In this document: positions 18,399 to 26,348 of the stretch, in pieces
Numbering within the stretch: the first letter of the stretch is position 1
Layout: the number at the start of each line of letters is the position of its first letter
Assembly (NCBI GenBank): GCA_964465945.1
Contig: CAYXMM010000006.1
Span: forward strand, 62,001 to 126,000
Source of the DNA: JAJRPT01 sp964465945
Lineage (GTDB): Bacteria; Bacteroidota; Ignavibacteria; Kapaibacteriales; UBA2268
Length of the DNA stretch: 64,000 nt
Reading direction: 5' to 3'
The notes under the pieces: generated by a model
Seen by the model: the letters and a program-made list of their open reading frames with translations, nothing else
What the model was told of the DNA's origin: nothing
The model's database searches: none
Program-made: the position numbers and the translations under genes

Positions 18399-18659
18399 AT
18401 GAAAGGAATTTTTTGGAAATATATGGATTATACTTGTCGAACAAGAAAAAGATCTGTTGTTATTGCAGTTTGTCAAGTACTTTTTCTCAATATAATCCTT
18501 TACATATTTTTGAATCTGGATTTCAACACTGTTTTACTAAGAAGTATAATATGGGGATTTATATATGGAAATTTCTATTTTGGAGTGTATAATGAGTTAA
18601 AAAGAGAATCGACTAAAACAAGCAATATTCAAAATATATCTCACTCTACTACTGAGTAG
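18399..18659 (+). CDS. Small membrane protein, function unknown
   Basis: An 86-residue protein with two hydrophobic segments (about residues 19-39 and 45-65) flanked by basic residues (RTRKR, KRE), consistent with a two-pass inner-membrane protein. It begins 4 bp after the end of the frameshifted glycine-zipper reading frame, so it is probably translated from the same transcript. Small membrane proteins next to glycine-zipper proteins sometimes act as immunity or accessory proteins, but I see no family motif and that idea is speculation. A decayed copy of its 5' end follows at 18663. Confidence 0.6.
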   Translation: MKGIFWKYMDYTCRTRKRSVVIAVCQVLFLNIILYIFLNLDFNTVLLRSIIWGFIYGNFYFGVYNELKRESTKTSNIQNISHSTTE

Positions 18660-18662
18660 TAT

Positions 18663-18713
18663 ATGGAGAAAATTTTTGGAATTATATAGGTTATACTTGT
18701 TGAATAAGAAAAA
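18663..18713 (+). pseudogene. Degenerate duplicate of the start of the small membrane gene
   Basis: About 50 bp align to the start of 18399-18659 with substitutions and small indels: ATGGAGAAAATTTTTGG against ATGAAAGGAATTTTTTGG, then ATAGGTTATACTTGT against ATGGATTATACTTGT. In-frame stops (TAG, TGA) prevent translation, so it is a remnant of a duplication. Confidence 0.6.
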
Positions 18714-18742
18714 TACTCATTACGGAGTGAGAAAATATGCAT

Positions 18743-18770
18743 AGCCACGATAAAACGTGGCTTTATTTAT
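18743..18770 (+). terminator. Terminator after the third gene set
   Basis: Perfect 7-bp stem AGCCACG / CGTGGCT with loop ATAAAA, followed by TTATTTATCTT. It closes the cassette region. The remaining gap up to 18893 is AT-rich with short ATTCATTATT repeats and nothing else recognisable. Confidence 0.7.
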
Positions 18771-18893
18771 CTTAATGACGATTTTTTTTATTTTTTTGTG
18801 TAACCCTATTTTAGGATTATTCATTATTCATTATTATTGATTTTTTGATTGTATAAAAATAATATTGCTATTTTTGTAAAAAATATAATTAAA

Positions 18894-19544
18894 ATGGTAA
18901 AATATTATAACTTTTCTGATAATCGAGACCTTGCTGTGAATAATTTCTGGTGCATAGGTCGGAATTATTCTGACCATGCTAAAGAAATGGGTGCTAAGAC
19001 GGAAGATGAACCGATTATTTTCTTGAAGCCAAGTAGTGCAGTTGTTTTAAATAATTCAATTACATTGCCTGAATACTCTATTAATGTTAATTTTGAAACA
19101 GAATTAATTTTTGTAATTGGCGATGATTGTATGAATGTAGGCGAAACCGATGCTAATAAATTTATTGCAGGCGTTGGACTTGGTTTAGATTTGACTTTAC
19201 GTGATATTCAAACAAAATTAAAAGAGAAATCTCTACCATGGGCTCTTAGTAAAAGTTTTTATGGCTCTGCACCAGTTTCACCAATTATTCCTTATTCTGA
19301 ATTTAAACAGGATAGTTATAAGTTCCAAATGGAACTAAATGGTGAAATAAAACAAAGTGGTGATAGTAGTTCTATGATTTTTTCAATAGATTTTTTAATT
19401 TCGTATTTATCAAAACGATTTACCTTACAAAAGGGTGATTGTATAATGACCGGAACTCCTGCTGGCGTAGGTAAATTAAATCATAATGATAGAATAAAAG
19501 CAAAACTTGAAAATAAATTAGAATGGGAGTTAGAAGTTTTATGA
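18894..19544 (+). CDS. Fumarylacetoacetate hydrolase (FAH) family protein
   Basis: A 216-residue single-domain FAH-fold enzyme. The signature starts with CIGRNYSDHAKEMG. Metal-binding acidic residues lie in FETELIFVIG and in the GLDLTLRDIQ segment, the loop is KSFYGSAPVSPI, and the end motif is MTGTPAGVG. Length fits the small YcgM-like group that hydrolyses or decarboxylates oxo-acids (acylpyruvate hydrolase or oxaloacetate decarboxylase-type activity); the actual substrate cannot be told. I chose ATG 18894 because the frame further upstream only offers a TTG with an implausible extension. The stop overlaps the next gene by ATGA. Confidence 0.88.
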   Translation: MVKYYNFSDNRDLAVNNFWCIGRNYSDHAKEMGAKTEDEPIIFLKPSSAVVLNNSITLPEYSINVNFETELIFVIGDDCMNVGETDANKFIAGVGLGLDLTLRDIQTKLKEKSLPWALSKSFYGSAPVSPIIPYSEFKQDSYKFQMELNGEIKQSGDSSSMIFSIDFLISYLSKRFTLQKGDCIMTGTPAGVGKLNHNDRIKAKLENKLEWELEVL

Positions 19545-20941
19545 AGTATTTTCTACTGATTTCATTTCTGGCTTTGTTGGCTTCTTGTAGTTTCAAGAGT
19601 CAATTTACGCGATTCGAAGAAGATAAGTATACAATAACTACGATTGACACTACTTATCATCATTATAACCCAAATTCTCCTGATAACGATTTGAATGGAG
19701 TAATTAGCCCAAGTTCAAAAGTTATAGAGTCATCAAATAGAGTTACCCAATATGATAGTATTGTTACTCGTGAATACCCTGATTTTATTAGACTTGGAGT
19801 TTTCGAGAGTATTGGAATATTTGGCGGAGATAGCAAATTTGGCTTGAGCGGTGGAATTTTTGGAACTTATATTAATCCATCTATGTTAAAGTCGTCTTTT
19901 AGAGGTATTGATGAAAGTGCGATATTTACAGGCGGTATTTATAGAATAGGAATAATGGAGAAACGATTACGCTGGTTTGAAGATTCTCAAAATTGGACTT
20001 ATGGTTTTAACTTAGCCGAGTTGATGTTTCCAGATGCAAGACTAGAAAATTCTTTGATTGGATTAGGTGTTTTTAATTTAACTAAGAGGTGGTATGTATG
20101 GGATAAGATCCCATATTTTGCTCTTGGTGGGCGTTTTGGTATTGGAGCATATCCTTCTGTCTATGGAAAGTTAGAAGGGTTTGCTGAACTTGGGTCTATT
20201 GGTGGTTTGAATTTACGTGCATATCTTGGTTATGCAGGTGGTTGGAATTATGCTGGGACTATATTGACAAATAACAATGATTATGCAAATGGCTCCACAA
20301 CTCCAAACTTTCTATATGGTGGATTAGGGATATCACTTTTAGATTTTGTAAATATTGTGCCTGAAACCTACCGTGAATGGAAAGATATGGAAAATTCTGC
20401 TTGGAATATTTCTTTGTTAGAAATCGGATTACTTAAAACAGATGCTGACAATTCATACTTTAGTACAGATCCATCGAAAAAGTTAGCAATAAGCGGTGCA
20501 TCTTTAAAATTACTGAATGCAAATTTATCACTATATCCTATTGATGAACGTCTATACATTGGAACTTCATTGTTAAATTTGAATTACTTAGGATCATCAG
20601 AGGTTGGTATAGGAATTTTACCATTAAGAGTTGGTTGGTGGCAAGTTCTTTTACGTGATGAGTTAATATTAGACCCTTTTGTTGAATTGTCATATTACCC
20701 ATCAACTTATTATAATGTAGGAGCGAAATTAACTTTGATAATCCCACCATTTGGGAATACAAATTTTAGTTTAGTAGGTGGTTATATGAGCGGGAATAGT
20801 GTTGGTGGATTAGATGTTAAGAATGGATTAGGCGATTTAAAAGATTATGCGGATTTTAGTAATTTTTATTTTGGTCTGCAAGTAAATATTAAAAATTATA
20901 TTTTTAAAAGTTCTGAATTAAAACATAATAGAATAAAGTAA
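19541..20941 (+). CDS. Outer-membrane-type lipoprotein, function unknown
   Basis: A 466-residue protein starting at ATG 19541, which overlaps the FAH stop as ATGA. The signal peptide has a clear lipobox LLASC (Cys16). The rest is rich in Gly, Tyr, Phe and alternating polar/hydrophobic stretches (for example GLSGGIFGTY, ALGGRFGIGAY, LRAYLGYAGGW), consistent with a beta-rich or barrel-like outer-membrane protein. No family is recognised. The stop shares its last base with the NAD kinase start, so the FAH, lipoprotein and nadK genes form one transcription unit, though a functional link is not obvious. Confidence 0.75.
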   Translation: MKYFLLISFLALLASCSFKSQFTRFEEDKYTITTIDTTYHHYNPNSPDNDLNGVISPSSKVIESSNRVTQYDSIVTREYPDFIRLGVFESIGIFGGDSKFGLSGGIFGTYINPSMLKSSFRGIDESAIFTGGIYRIGIMEKRLRWFEDSQNWTYGFNLAELMFPDARLENSLIGLGVFNLTKRWYVWDKIPYFALGGRFGIGAYPSVYGKLEGFAELGSIGGLNLRAYLGYAGGWNYAGTILTNNNDYANGSTTPNFLYGGLGISLLDFVNIVPETYREWKDMENSAWNISLLEIGLLKTDADNSYFSTDPSKKLAISGASLKLLNANLSLYPIDERLYIGTSLLNLNYLGSSEVGIGILPLRVGWWQVLLRDELILDPFVELSYYPSTYYNVGAKLTLIIPPFGNTNFSLVGGYMSGNSVGGLDVKNGLGDLKDYADFSNFYFGLQVNIKNYIFKSSELKHNRIK

Positions 20942-21825
20942 TGAAAACTTATGCGATATTCTCATTAGCATCGAAGCCAGAGGCGAAAAAGTATGCTAAA
21001 GAGGCAGCAAAAATTCTTAAAGAATTAGGGGTTGAAGTAATAGCAAATGAAGCATTTTGCGAATCAATCAATCCTGATGAATATTCTTTTATTGGTGAGT
21101 GCAATGACACCGACTTTGAAAAGAAAGCAGATGTTGTTATTTCATTTGGTGGTGACGGGACGATGCTTTCTGCCTCAAAATTATTAATTGACTCTGGTGT
21201 GCCAATTATGGGCTTTAATGTTGGAAAACTTGGCTTTTTGGCAGAGTATCCAACAACAAAACTAAAAGAGTCATTGGTTGATTTAGTCAATGGGAATTAT
21301 CGAGTAGTTGAAAGAAGTATGTTTGAAACTACAATTCGAGACAAAAAGTATTTTGCTTTGAATGACTGTGTTGTTGAGAAAAAGAACACTTCAAGAATGA
21401 TAACAATTTCGGCGTATTCAAATTCGAATCATATTGCTGATTATCGTGCAGATGGATTAATTTTAACTACTCCGACGGGTTCGACTGCTTATTCATTATC
21501 ATGTAATGGACCAATTATAGCACCAGGGACACCAGTATTTTGTATAACTCCTATATCTCCTCATTCTTTAACTTTACGTCCGCTTGTAATTCCAAATTCT
21601 ACGGAAGTTAGGTTTAAAGTAAGTTCACCTACAGGTGAATCAAACTTTGTAATAGATGGAAAAGAGGTTATAGTTGTAAAAGACGGTGAAGAGGTGTTAA
21701 TAAGAAAATCCGATGCAGTGGTTAAATTGATTAAACCACAAAATTCATCATATTTCAGTTTATTAAAGGAAAAACTCCTCTGGGCTTCTCAAATTCCATT
21801 TGACAAGCATAAAGAAGAAAATTAA
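20941..21825 (+). CDS. nadK: NAD kinase
   Basis: A 294-residue NAD kinase (PpnK), which phosphorylates NAD+ to NADP+ in the cytoplasm. Diagnostic motifs: GGDGTML at residues 70-76 with the catalytic Asp72, NVGKLGFLAE following, TPTGSTAYSLS around residues 177-187, and GPIIAP. Length is normal for the family. It is the last gene of the overlapping unit 18894-21825. Its 3' end faces the UmuD-like gene with only 8 bp between stops. Confidence 0.96.
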   Translation: MKTYAIFSLASKPEAKKYAKEAAKILKELGVEVIANEAFCESINPDEYSFIGECNDTDFEKKADVVISFGGDGTMLSASKLLIDSGVPIMGFNVGKLGFLAEYPTTKLKESLVDLVNGNYRVVERSMFETTIRDKKYFALNDCVVEKKNTSRMITISAYSNSNHIADYRADGLILTTPTGSTAYSLSCNGPIIAPGTPVFCITPISPHSLTLRPLVIPNSTEVRFKVSSPTGESNFVIDGKEVIVVKDGEEVLIRKSDAVVKLIKPQNSSYFSLLKEKLLWASQIPFDKHKEEN

Positions 21826-21833
21826 TTTAAGAA

Positions 21834-22253
21834 TTAAATTGAGTGAATAACTTTTGTAATCACTCCAATTATTTTCCAGTTAATTTCATCACCTAAATTT
21901 AAAGGTGTGAAAAATGAGTTATGAGCTTCTAAATATTGATTCCCGTCAATATTTCTAAAATATTTAACGGTTAAATCATTATTTAACGTAGCAAGAATTA
22001 ATTTTCCATCTGTTGGCTCTAAACTTGTGTCGATAATAAGTATATCACTATCAGAAATACCAACAGGACGAAGTTCATCACCAGTAATTCTTGCAAAAAA
22101 TGTTGCATAAGGATGCTCAATTAGAAACTCATTTAAGTCGATGACAGAATGGCTATCCGTGTCAATTGGAACAGGAATACCTGCTGATACTGACACATCG
22201 TAAAATGGTATTTTAGTAGAAATACCTTGAATTGAACCAAATAATTCAATCAT
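21834..22253 (-). CDS. UmuD-like S24 family protein with Glu in place of the catalytic Ser
   Basis: A 139-residue LexA/UmuD-fold protein, the same length as E. coli UmuD and apparently colinear with it. It keeps an Ala-Gly at 24-25 (cleavage site position; UmuD has Cys24-Gly25), the IDLNEFLIEHPYATFF segment, and Lys97 in LTVKYF (general base in UmuD). However, the nucleophile motif GDSM reads GDEL, so Ser60 is replaced by Glu60. By family knowledge this should prevent self-cleavage. The codon is an unambiguous GAA. No umuC or other polymerase gene is adjacent. It may be an inactive paralogue that acts as a permanently uncleaved subunit, or it may have a new function. A palindrome lies in its upstream region. 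Confidence 0.85.
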   Translation of the reverse strand: MIELFGSIQGISTKIPFYDVSVSAGIPVPIDTDSHSVIDLNEFLIEHPYATFFARITGDELRPVGISDSDILIIDTSLEPTDGKLILATLNNDLTVKYFRNIDGNQYLEAHNSFFTPLNLGDEINWKIIGVITKVIHSI

Positions 22254-22308
22254 TTGGAATACCTATAGTTTAATTTGTCCCCCGTAAGAAGTTAAAATTA
22301 AAATATTT

Positions 22309-22324
22309 TTTGCATTTTTGCAAA
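22309..22324. promoter_or_regulatory. Palindrome between the UmuD-like and glycosyltransferase genes
   Basis: Perfect inverted repeat TTTGCA-tttt-TGCAAA in the divergent 108-bp intergenic region, 56 bp before the UmuD-like start and 38 bp before the glycosyltransferase start. It could be an operator for either gene, and an SOS-type role is conceivable because of the neighbour. I know no matching LexA consensus for this group. Confidence 0.35.
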
Positions 22325-22361
22325 TAAGATTAATATAATTTAATATTTAATTAAAAATATA

Positions 22362-23093
22362 GTGAAAGAAAAATCCAAAATATTAGTAATTGTTCCAGCA
22401 TTCAACGAAGAAGATTGTATAGATAAAGTAATTTTAGAGCTGAAGGACACAAATAAAGACTGGGACGTATTAATAATAAATGATGGTTCTAAAGATAATA
22501 CAAGCCAAGTAGCAAAATCAACAGGGAAAGCAATTGTAATAGATTTAGTTTCTAACTTAGGTATTGGAGGAGCAGTTCAGACTGGCTTTAAGTTTGCACA
22601 ATCTAACAACTATGATATTTGCCTTCAATTTGATGGTGATGGTCAGCATATTGCATCTGAAATTAATAAACTTATTAAGCCAATTTTAGATAAGGAAGTA
22701 GATGTCGTGATTGGCTCAAGATTTACTATTACTCATTCAGGTTGGAAGTCAAGTGTCCCTAGAAGAATGGGAATATTTGTTTTCAGAATACTTAATTACT
22801 TATTGATAAGACAAAGAATAACAGATAGCACATCAGGGTTTAGAGCATATAACAAAGAAGCATTAAGATTTTTAGCAGAGCATTATCCAATTGATTACCC
22901 TGAGCCAGAAGCTATAATTTTGCTTGGGAAAAATGGATTTAAGTTAAAAGAAATTCACTCTGATATGCGAGCAAGAAAAACGGGGACGTCATCAATAAAT
23001 TACAGAAAAGCAATTTATTATATGATTAAAGTAGTGTTAGCAATTTTAATGACCTCAATTAGACCAAAGATTAGAAAGGTGAAAAATGATTGA
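22362..23093 (+). CDS. Family 2 glycosyltransferase (polyprenyl-phosphate hexose synthase-like)
   Basis: A 243-residue GT2 enzyme resembling dolichol-phosphate mannose synthase. It begins with the Rossmann-like ILVIVPAFNEED, then INDGSKDNT, and carries the metal/nucleotide motif DGDGQH near residue 89. The acceptor-region ITDSTSGFRAYN is typical of polyprenyl-phosphate glycosyltransferases. It likely transfers a sugar from a nucleotide donor to a lipid carrier on the cytoplasmic membrane face. The start is a GTG at 22362, which fits the family N-terminus. It overlaps the following DUF2304 gene by 8 bp, an arrangement common for this pair. Confidence 0.9.
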   Translation: MKEKSKILVIVPAFNEEDCIDKVILELKDTNKDWDVLIINDGSKDNTSQVAKSTGKAIVIDLVSNLGIGGAVQTGFKFAQSNNYDICLQFDGDGQHIASEINKLIKPILDKEVDVVIGSRFTITHSGWKSSVPRRMGIFVFRILNYLLIRQRITDSTSGFRAYNKEALRFLAEHYPIDYPEPEAIILLGKNGFKLKEIHSDMRARKTGTSSINYRKAIYYMIKVVLAILMTSIRPKIRKVKND

Positions 23094-23469
23094 TTTTATT
23101 TTATCTATGGGAAGGTTTCAGTACCTTTCAATATTAGGAAGCATATTATCTATATTTTTTATTATTGAATTAATCAGACGACGTAAGATAAAAGAAGAAT
23201 ATTCATTGTTATGGCTATTATTAGTTGCCTTATTTTTTATTTTCAGTTTATCAACTACAGTATTTGAGCAATTTTCAAAACTCATCGGCATATCTTATGC
23301 ACCGGCAGCATTATTACTTTTCTTAGTTTTGGGGAGTTTCGCAATTCTAATACATTTCAGTGTGGTCATCACAAAACTCACAGAAAAGAATAAGAACTTA
23401 GTCCAAGATCTCTCAATTCTAAAATATGAATTTGAAAAGTTCAGAGAAAAAGATAAGAAAAAAGAGTAA
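23086..23469 (+). CDS. DUF2304 family membrane protein
   Basis: A 127-residue protein with three hydrophobic segments (about residues 12-28, 38-57 and 68-92) and a charged C-terminal coiled tail (KLTEKNKNLVQDLSILKYEFEKF). Size, topology and its place directly behind a GT2 gene match DUF2304, whose members accompany polyprenyl-phosphate glycosyltransferases and probably assist them at the membrane. The ATG lies inside the end of the glycosyltransferase gene, so translation is probably coupled. Confidence 0.82.
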   Translation: MIDFILSMGRFQYLSILGSILSIFFIIELIRRRKIKEEYSLLWLLLVALFFIFSLSTTVFEQFSKLIGISYAPAALLLFLVLGSFAILIHFSVVITKLTEKNKNLVQDLSILKYEFEKFREKDKKKE

Positions 23470-23523
23470 TTCTTTTAACTTTCGGATTAATTCTCATAGT
23501 CATACTTACAATGAACTAATATC

Positions 23524-23952
23524 TTACTTCATTATTGGTTGATTATTTTCTTTCCAAGCCATAATTCCACCTTTTAGAGAATATACGTTTTTAAAGCCCA
23601 TATTTATTAGTTTTGTTGCTGCCTTGGCACTTCTTACTCCGGAACGACAATAAGTTAAGATTGGGGTATCTTTGTCAGTTTTTATAATATTTTCCCATTG
23701 TTCTTCTATACTCCCAACTGGAATATTAGTTGAGTTTTCTATAAATCCATCTTCTATTAGCTCTTCGGGTTCTCTTACGTCGATTATAATTGCTTTGGGG
23801 TCTTGAGAAATAGCTTGAAACTCATTGAAATCAATTTCTTTAAATTGAGGTTTCGTTGTTGTATCTTCACTTTTTGTTTGCTCTTTTATAGTTGTGCAAG
23901 AATATAATGTGATTGTGAAAATTGCTAATGTAAATTTAATATAATTTAACAT
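23524..23952 (-). CDS. Rhodanese-domain lipoprotein
   Basis: A 142-residue protein with signal peptide and lipobox LYSC (Cys19), followed by one rhodanese domain: EFQAISQDPKAIIIDVREPEE, then the active loop CRSGVRSA with the persulfide-forming Cys near residue 103, and YSLKGGIMAW near the end. Single-domain envelope rhodaneses handle sulfane sulfur; the physiological donor and acceptor are unknown. It stands alone, convergent with the DUF2304 gene and divergent from the HD gene. Confidence 0.92.
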   Translation of the reverse strand: MLNYIKFTLAIFTITLYSCTTIKEQTKSEDTTTKPQFKEIDFNEFQAISQDPKAIIIDVREPEELIEDGFIENSTNIPVGSIEEQWENIIKTDKDTPILTYCRSGVRSAKAATKLINMGFKNVYSLKGGIMAWKENNQPIMK

Positions 23953-24051
23953 AAATTAGTTGCCTTATTTTTTTAAAACATAAAATTTGTTTAATTTTCG
24001 AAAATGTATATGAAAATATAGTATATAACGATAATAATCGGAAAAAATTTC

Positions 24052-25251
24052 ATGATTGGAAAAGATTTAATTGACTTGATATTTAAGGCATTTTCAGTTG
24101 AACGATGGAACGATAAGTTGCGACCAATTCCACTTATGCAAATGGATAAGCATGCTCATAAGATGATGATAGCTTATATTATTGCTCGGTATGAGGAAGA
24201 CCAAGGAAATGAGTTTATTTGGCGAGATATTATTAAGGGTGGAGTATATGAGCTAATTCGCCGTTGTGTAATTTCTGATATTCAATCACCTGTATACAGA
24301 GAAATTGCCAAAAATGAAAAGCTCCTAACTAAATTAAACTATATGATTTATAAGGAAGTTGAAGATAAGTTGCCAAGTGATTTTGTTAGAAAAGAATTTG
24401 AAAGTTACTTATTAGACCCTACATTTTTGCATTCGCATTCGCGGAAAATTCTTGAAGCAGCACATAAATATTCAAGTTATTGGGAATTTCAGATTATTAG
24501 GAATATTAATCCTACTGGCTACTCAATTAGTGATATTGAAATTATGATGGGAAATGATATTGAGAATTTATCAAATTTAGAAGGTATTCGTAGATTAAAG
24601 AAAAAACATAACATTAAGAATTTTGTGGATTTATGCGGTGAATTAAGATACCAAATTCGTTGGGGGCATTTACAAAGAGTTCCTCAAACATCGGTTTTAG
24701 GCCATTTGATGATGGTGGCAACTGTAACTTATTTTTTAAGTTTAGAACTCGAAAATTTAACTGATGATAGATTATATACTAATTTTTTCTGTGCAATATT
24801 TCACGATTTGCCAGAGGTTGTAACACGCGATATAATTAAGCCGGTTAAACGCTCAGTGCCAGGTATGCAAGAGGAAATTCAGAAAATAGAGAAAAAATTA
24901 GCAGAACAGGAAATTCACCCTCATATAAGAAAATCTTGGGTGTCTGAAATTGAGTTCTTTACTCAAGATGAATTTGCATATAAGACTTTAAGCAACAAGT
25001 ATTACAACTTTGAAGGTTTTAGGTTGAATATATCAAATGAAAAAAGACCCTTAGATGGACCACTTGTAAAAGTCGCTGATGATTTTTCTGCGTTCTTAGA
25101 GGCATATAATTCAATTAATTACGGGATTAGAAGTACTGAATTAGAATCTGCAATGAAGTCTATTTCAAGCAAGTATGAAAATATTTATGTGTCTGGGTTA
25201 GATATTTGGAAACTTTTTGACAATTATGTTGTTATTAACAAAGAAAATTAA
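24052..25251 (+). CDS. HD-domain phosphohydrolase (YfbR/COG1896-like)
   Basis: A 399-residue protein. The C-terminal half has the HD signature: His218 in VLGHLMM, then H251-D252 in IFHDLPEVVTRDIIKPVK, and a later Asp in VKVADDFSAF near residue 345. HDLPEVVTRD is close to the HDASEVLTGD of the 5'-nucleotidase YfbR. The N-terminal half has a His-rich stretch (MDKHAHKMM, residues 31-39) that may be a second, degenerate HD unit. A metal-dependent phosphatase acting on nucleotides is likely, but the substrate is unknown. It leads a co-directional run with gaps of 17 and 12 bp to the next two genes. Confidence 0.83.
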   Translation: MIGKDLIDLIFKAFSVERWNDKLRPIPLMQMDKHAHKMMIAYIIARYEEDQGNEFIWRDIIKGGVYELIRRCVISDIQSPVYREIAKNEKLLTKLNYMIYKEVEDKLPSDFVRKEFESYLLDPTFLHSHSRKILEAAHKYSSYWEFQIIRNINPTGYSISDIEIMMGNDIENLSNLEGIRRLKKKHNIKNFVDLCGELRYQIRWGHLQRVPQTSVLGHLMMVATVTYFLSLELENLTDDRLYTNFFCAIFHDLPEVVTRDIIKPVKRSVPGMQEEIQKIEKKLAEQEIHPHIRKSWVSEIEFFTQDEFAYKTLSNKYYNFEGFRLNISNEKRPLDGPLVKVADDFSAFLEAYNSINYGIRSTELESAMKSISSKYENIYVSGLDIWKLFDNYVVINKEN

Positions 25252-25268
25252 ACAATTTTAGGAAAAAT

Positions 25269-26336
25269 ATGAAAATTTTAAGGATAATAGGTATTGCAAT
25301 TATTATACTATTTATCGGTGCATTAGTATTATTACCAAGTAATTTAGATGTAAAAGTAGAAAAAACAATTAACACACCTTTAGAAACTGTTTATTATCAA
25401 ATTGGATTAATTCCAAATTGGGTAAGATGGTCTCCTTGGGAATTAGCAGATAGTACAAGATTATATGATTTTAAACAAGGCGATTCTCAGACATTAATTG
25501 GCGGAAAAGGTGAATGGACTACTCTTCTACCAAATTCATCAGATGGGAGATACGAGGTTGTTGATGCCAAGATTAATGAATACGTTGTGATTGACGTATA
25601 TATATATAAAGTAAGTAAAGAACATAAATCTTATAGATTTAAGTTTAAGTTTGAGAGCGTAGTAAGTGAAACTGGAAGTCCTCAAACGAAAATAACTTGG
25701 ACAATGACTGATACAGCAGCTTTTTTTAAAATTCAAGATAGAATTCAAATTCCTGCTTTGGTTGAGACTTTCACAAAGCAATTTGAAGAGGGCTTGTCTA
25801 ACCTTGAATCTTTTGCTCACGAACAAGAAGTATTTCAAAGGTTTCAAAGAGTAGATATTCAACCAAACCTTATGTCATACTTTATTTACACTGAACAAGA
25901 AGTGGAACCAACACTTTCTTCAATAGAAGAAAATTTTAATAAAATTGCAAAAGAAGTATTTGATTTTACAGTGAAAGAGAAAATTCGATTTAGAGAGCCA
26001 CCTCTTATTAGATTTCCAAAATGGGATTTTAAAAATAATAAAGCAACAGCACAATATGGTTTTGGAATTACAGCTGAACAAAAAAATCAAATTGAAGATA
26101 AATTACCTAAAAGTATGCAAATTACTGATATTGCAGCACCTATTTTAGTAAATGCAACAATCATAATGCCTAAAGAAAACTTAGAATATTATAACCAAAA
26201 TTTGTTGGAATATATTAAACTTAAGAAGTTAAATATTGTTGGTGATATTATGTTACGATTTATGCATAATCCAGCTGACCCAAATATGCCTAAGCATATA
26301 AATATGATGTATCCTGTAATTCAACCAGCGAAGTAA
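25269..26336 (+). CDS. SRPBCC (polyketide cyclase-like) protein with GyrI-like C-terminal domain
   Basis: A 355-residue protein anchored by an N-terminal membrane segment (residues 4-24). Residues about 30-165 form a START/SRPBCC-type domain (VEKTINTPLETVYYQIGLIPNW, WSPWE). The C-terminal half (about 180-355) resembles GyrI-like small-molecule binding domains (YGFGITAEQKNQIEDKLP, MYPVIQPAK). This fusion is seen in Bacteroidota proteins of unknown role and probably binds a hydrophobic ligand at the membrane. AGGA precedes the ATG, and mnmE follows 12 bp after the stop. Confidence 0.78.
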   Translation: MKILRIIGIAIIILFIGALVLLPSNLDVKVEKTINTPLETVYYQIGLIPNWVRWSPWELADSTRLYDFKQGDSQTLIGGKGEWTTLLPNSSDGRYEVVDAKINEYVVIDVYIYKVSKEHKSYRFKFKFESVVSETGSPQTKITWTMTDTAAFFKIQDRIQIPALVETFTKQFEEGLSNLESFAHEQEVFQRFQRVDIQPNLMSYFIYTEQEVEPTLSSIEENFNKIAKEVFDFTVKEKIRFREPPLIRFPKWDFKNNKATAQYGFGITAEQKNQIEDKLPKSMQITDIAAPILVNATIIMPKENLEYYNQNLLEYIKLKKLNIVGDIMLRFMHNPADPNMPKHINMMYPVIQPAK

Positions 26337-26348
26337 TTCGAGACATAA

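Noticed and set aside
18849..18893. TTG start that would lengthen the FAH protein by 15 residues.
   Set aside because: The added residues are not family-like and ATG 18894 precedes the conserved fold.
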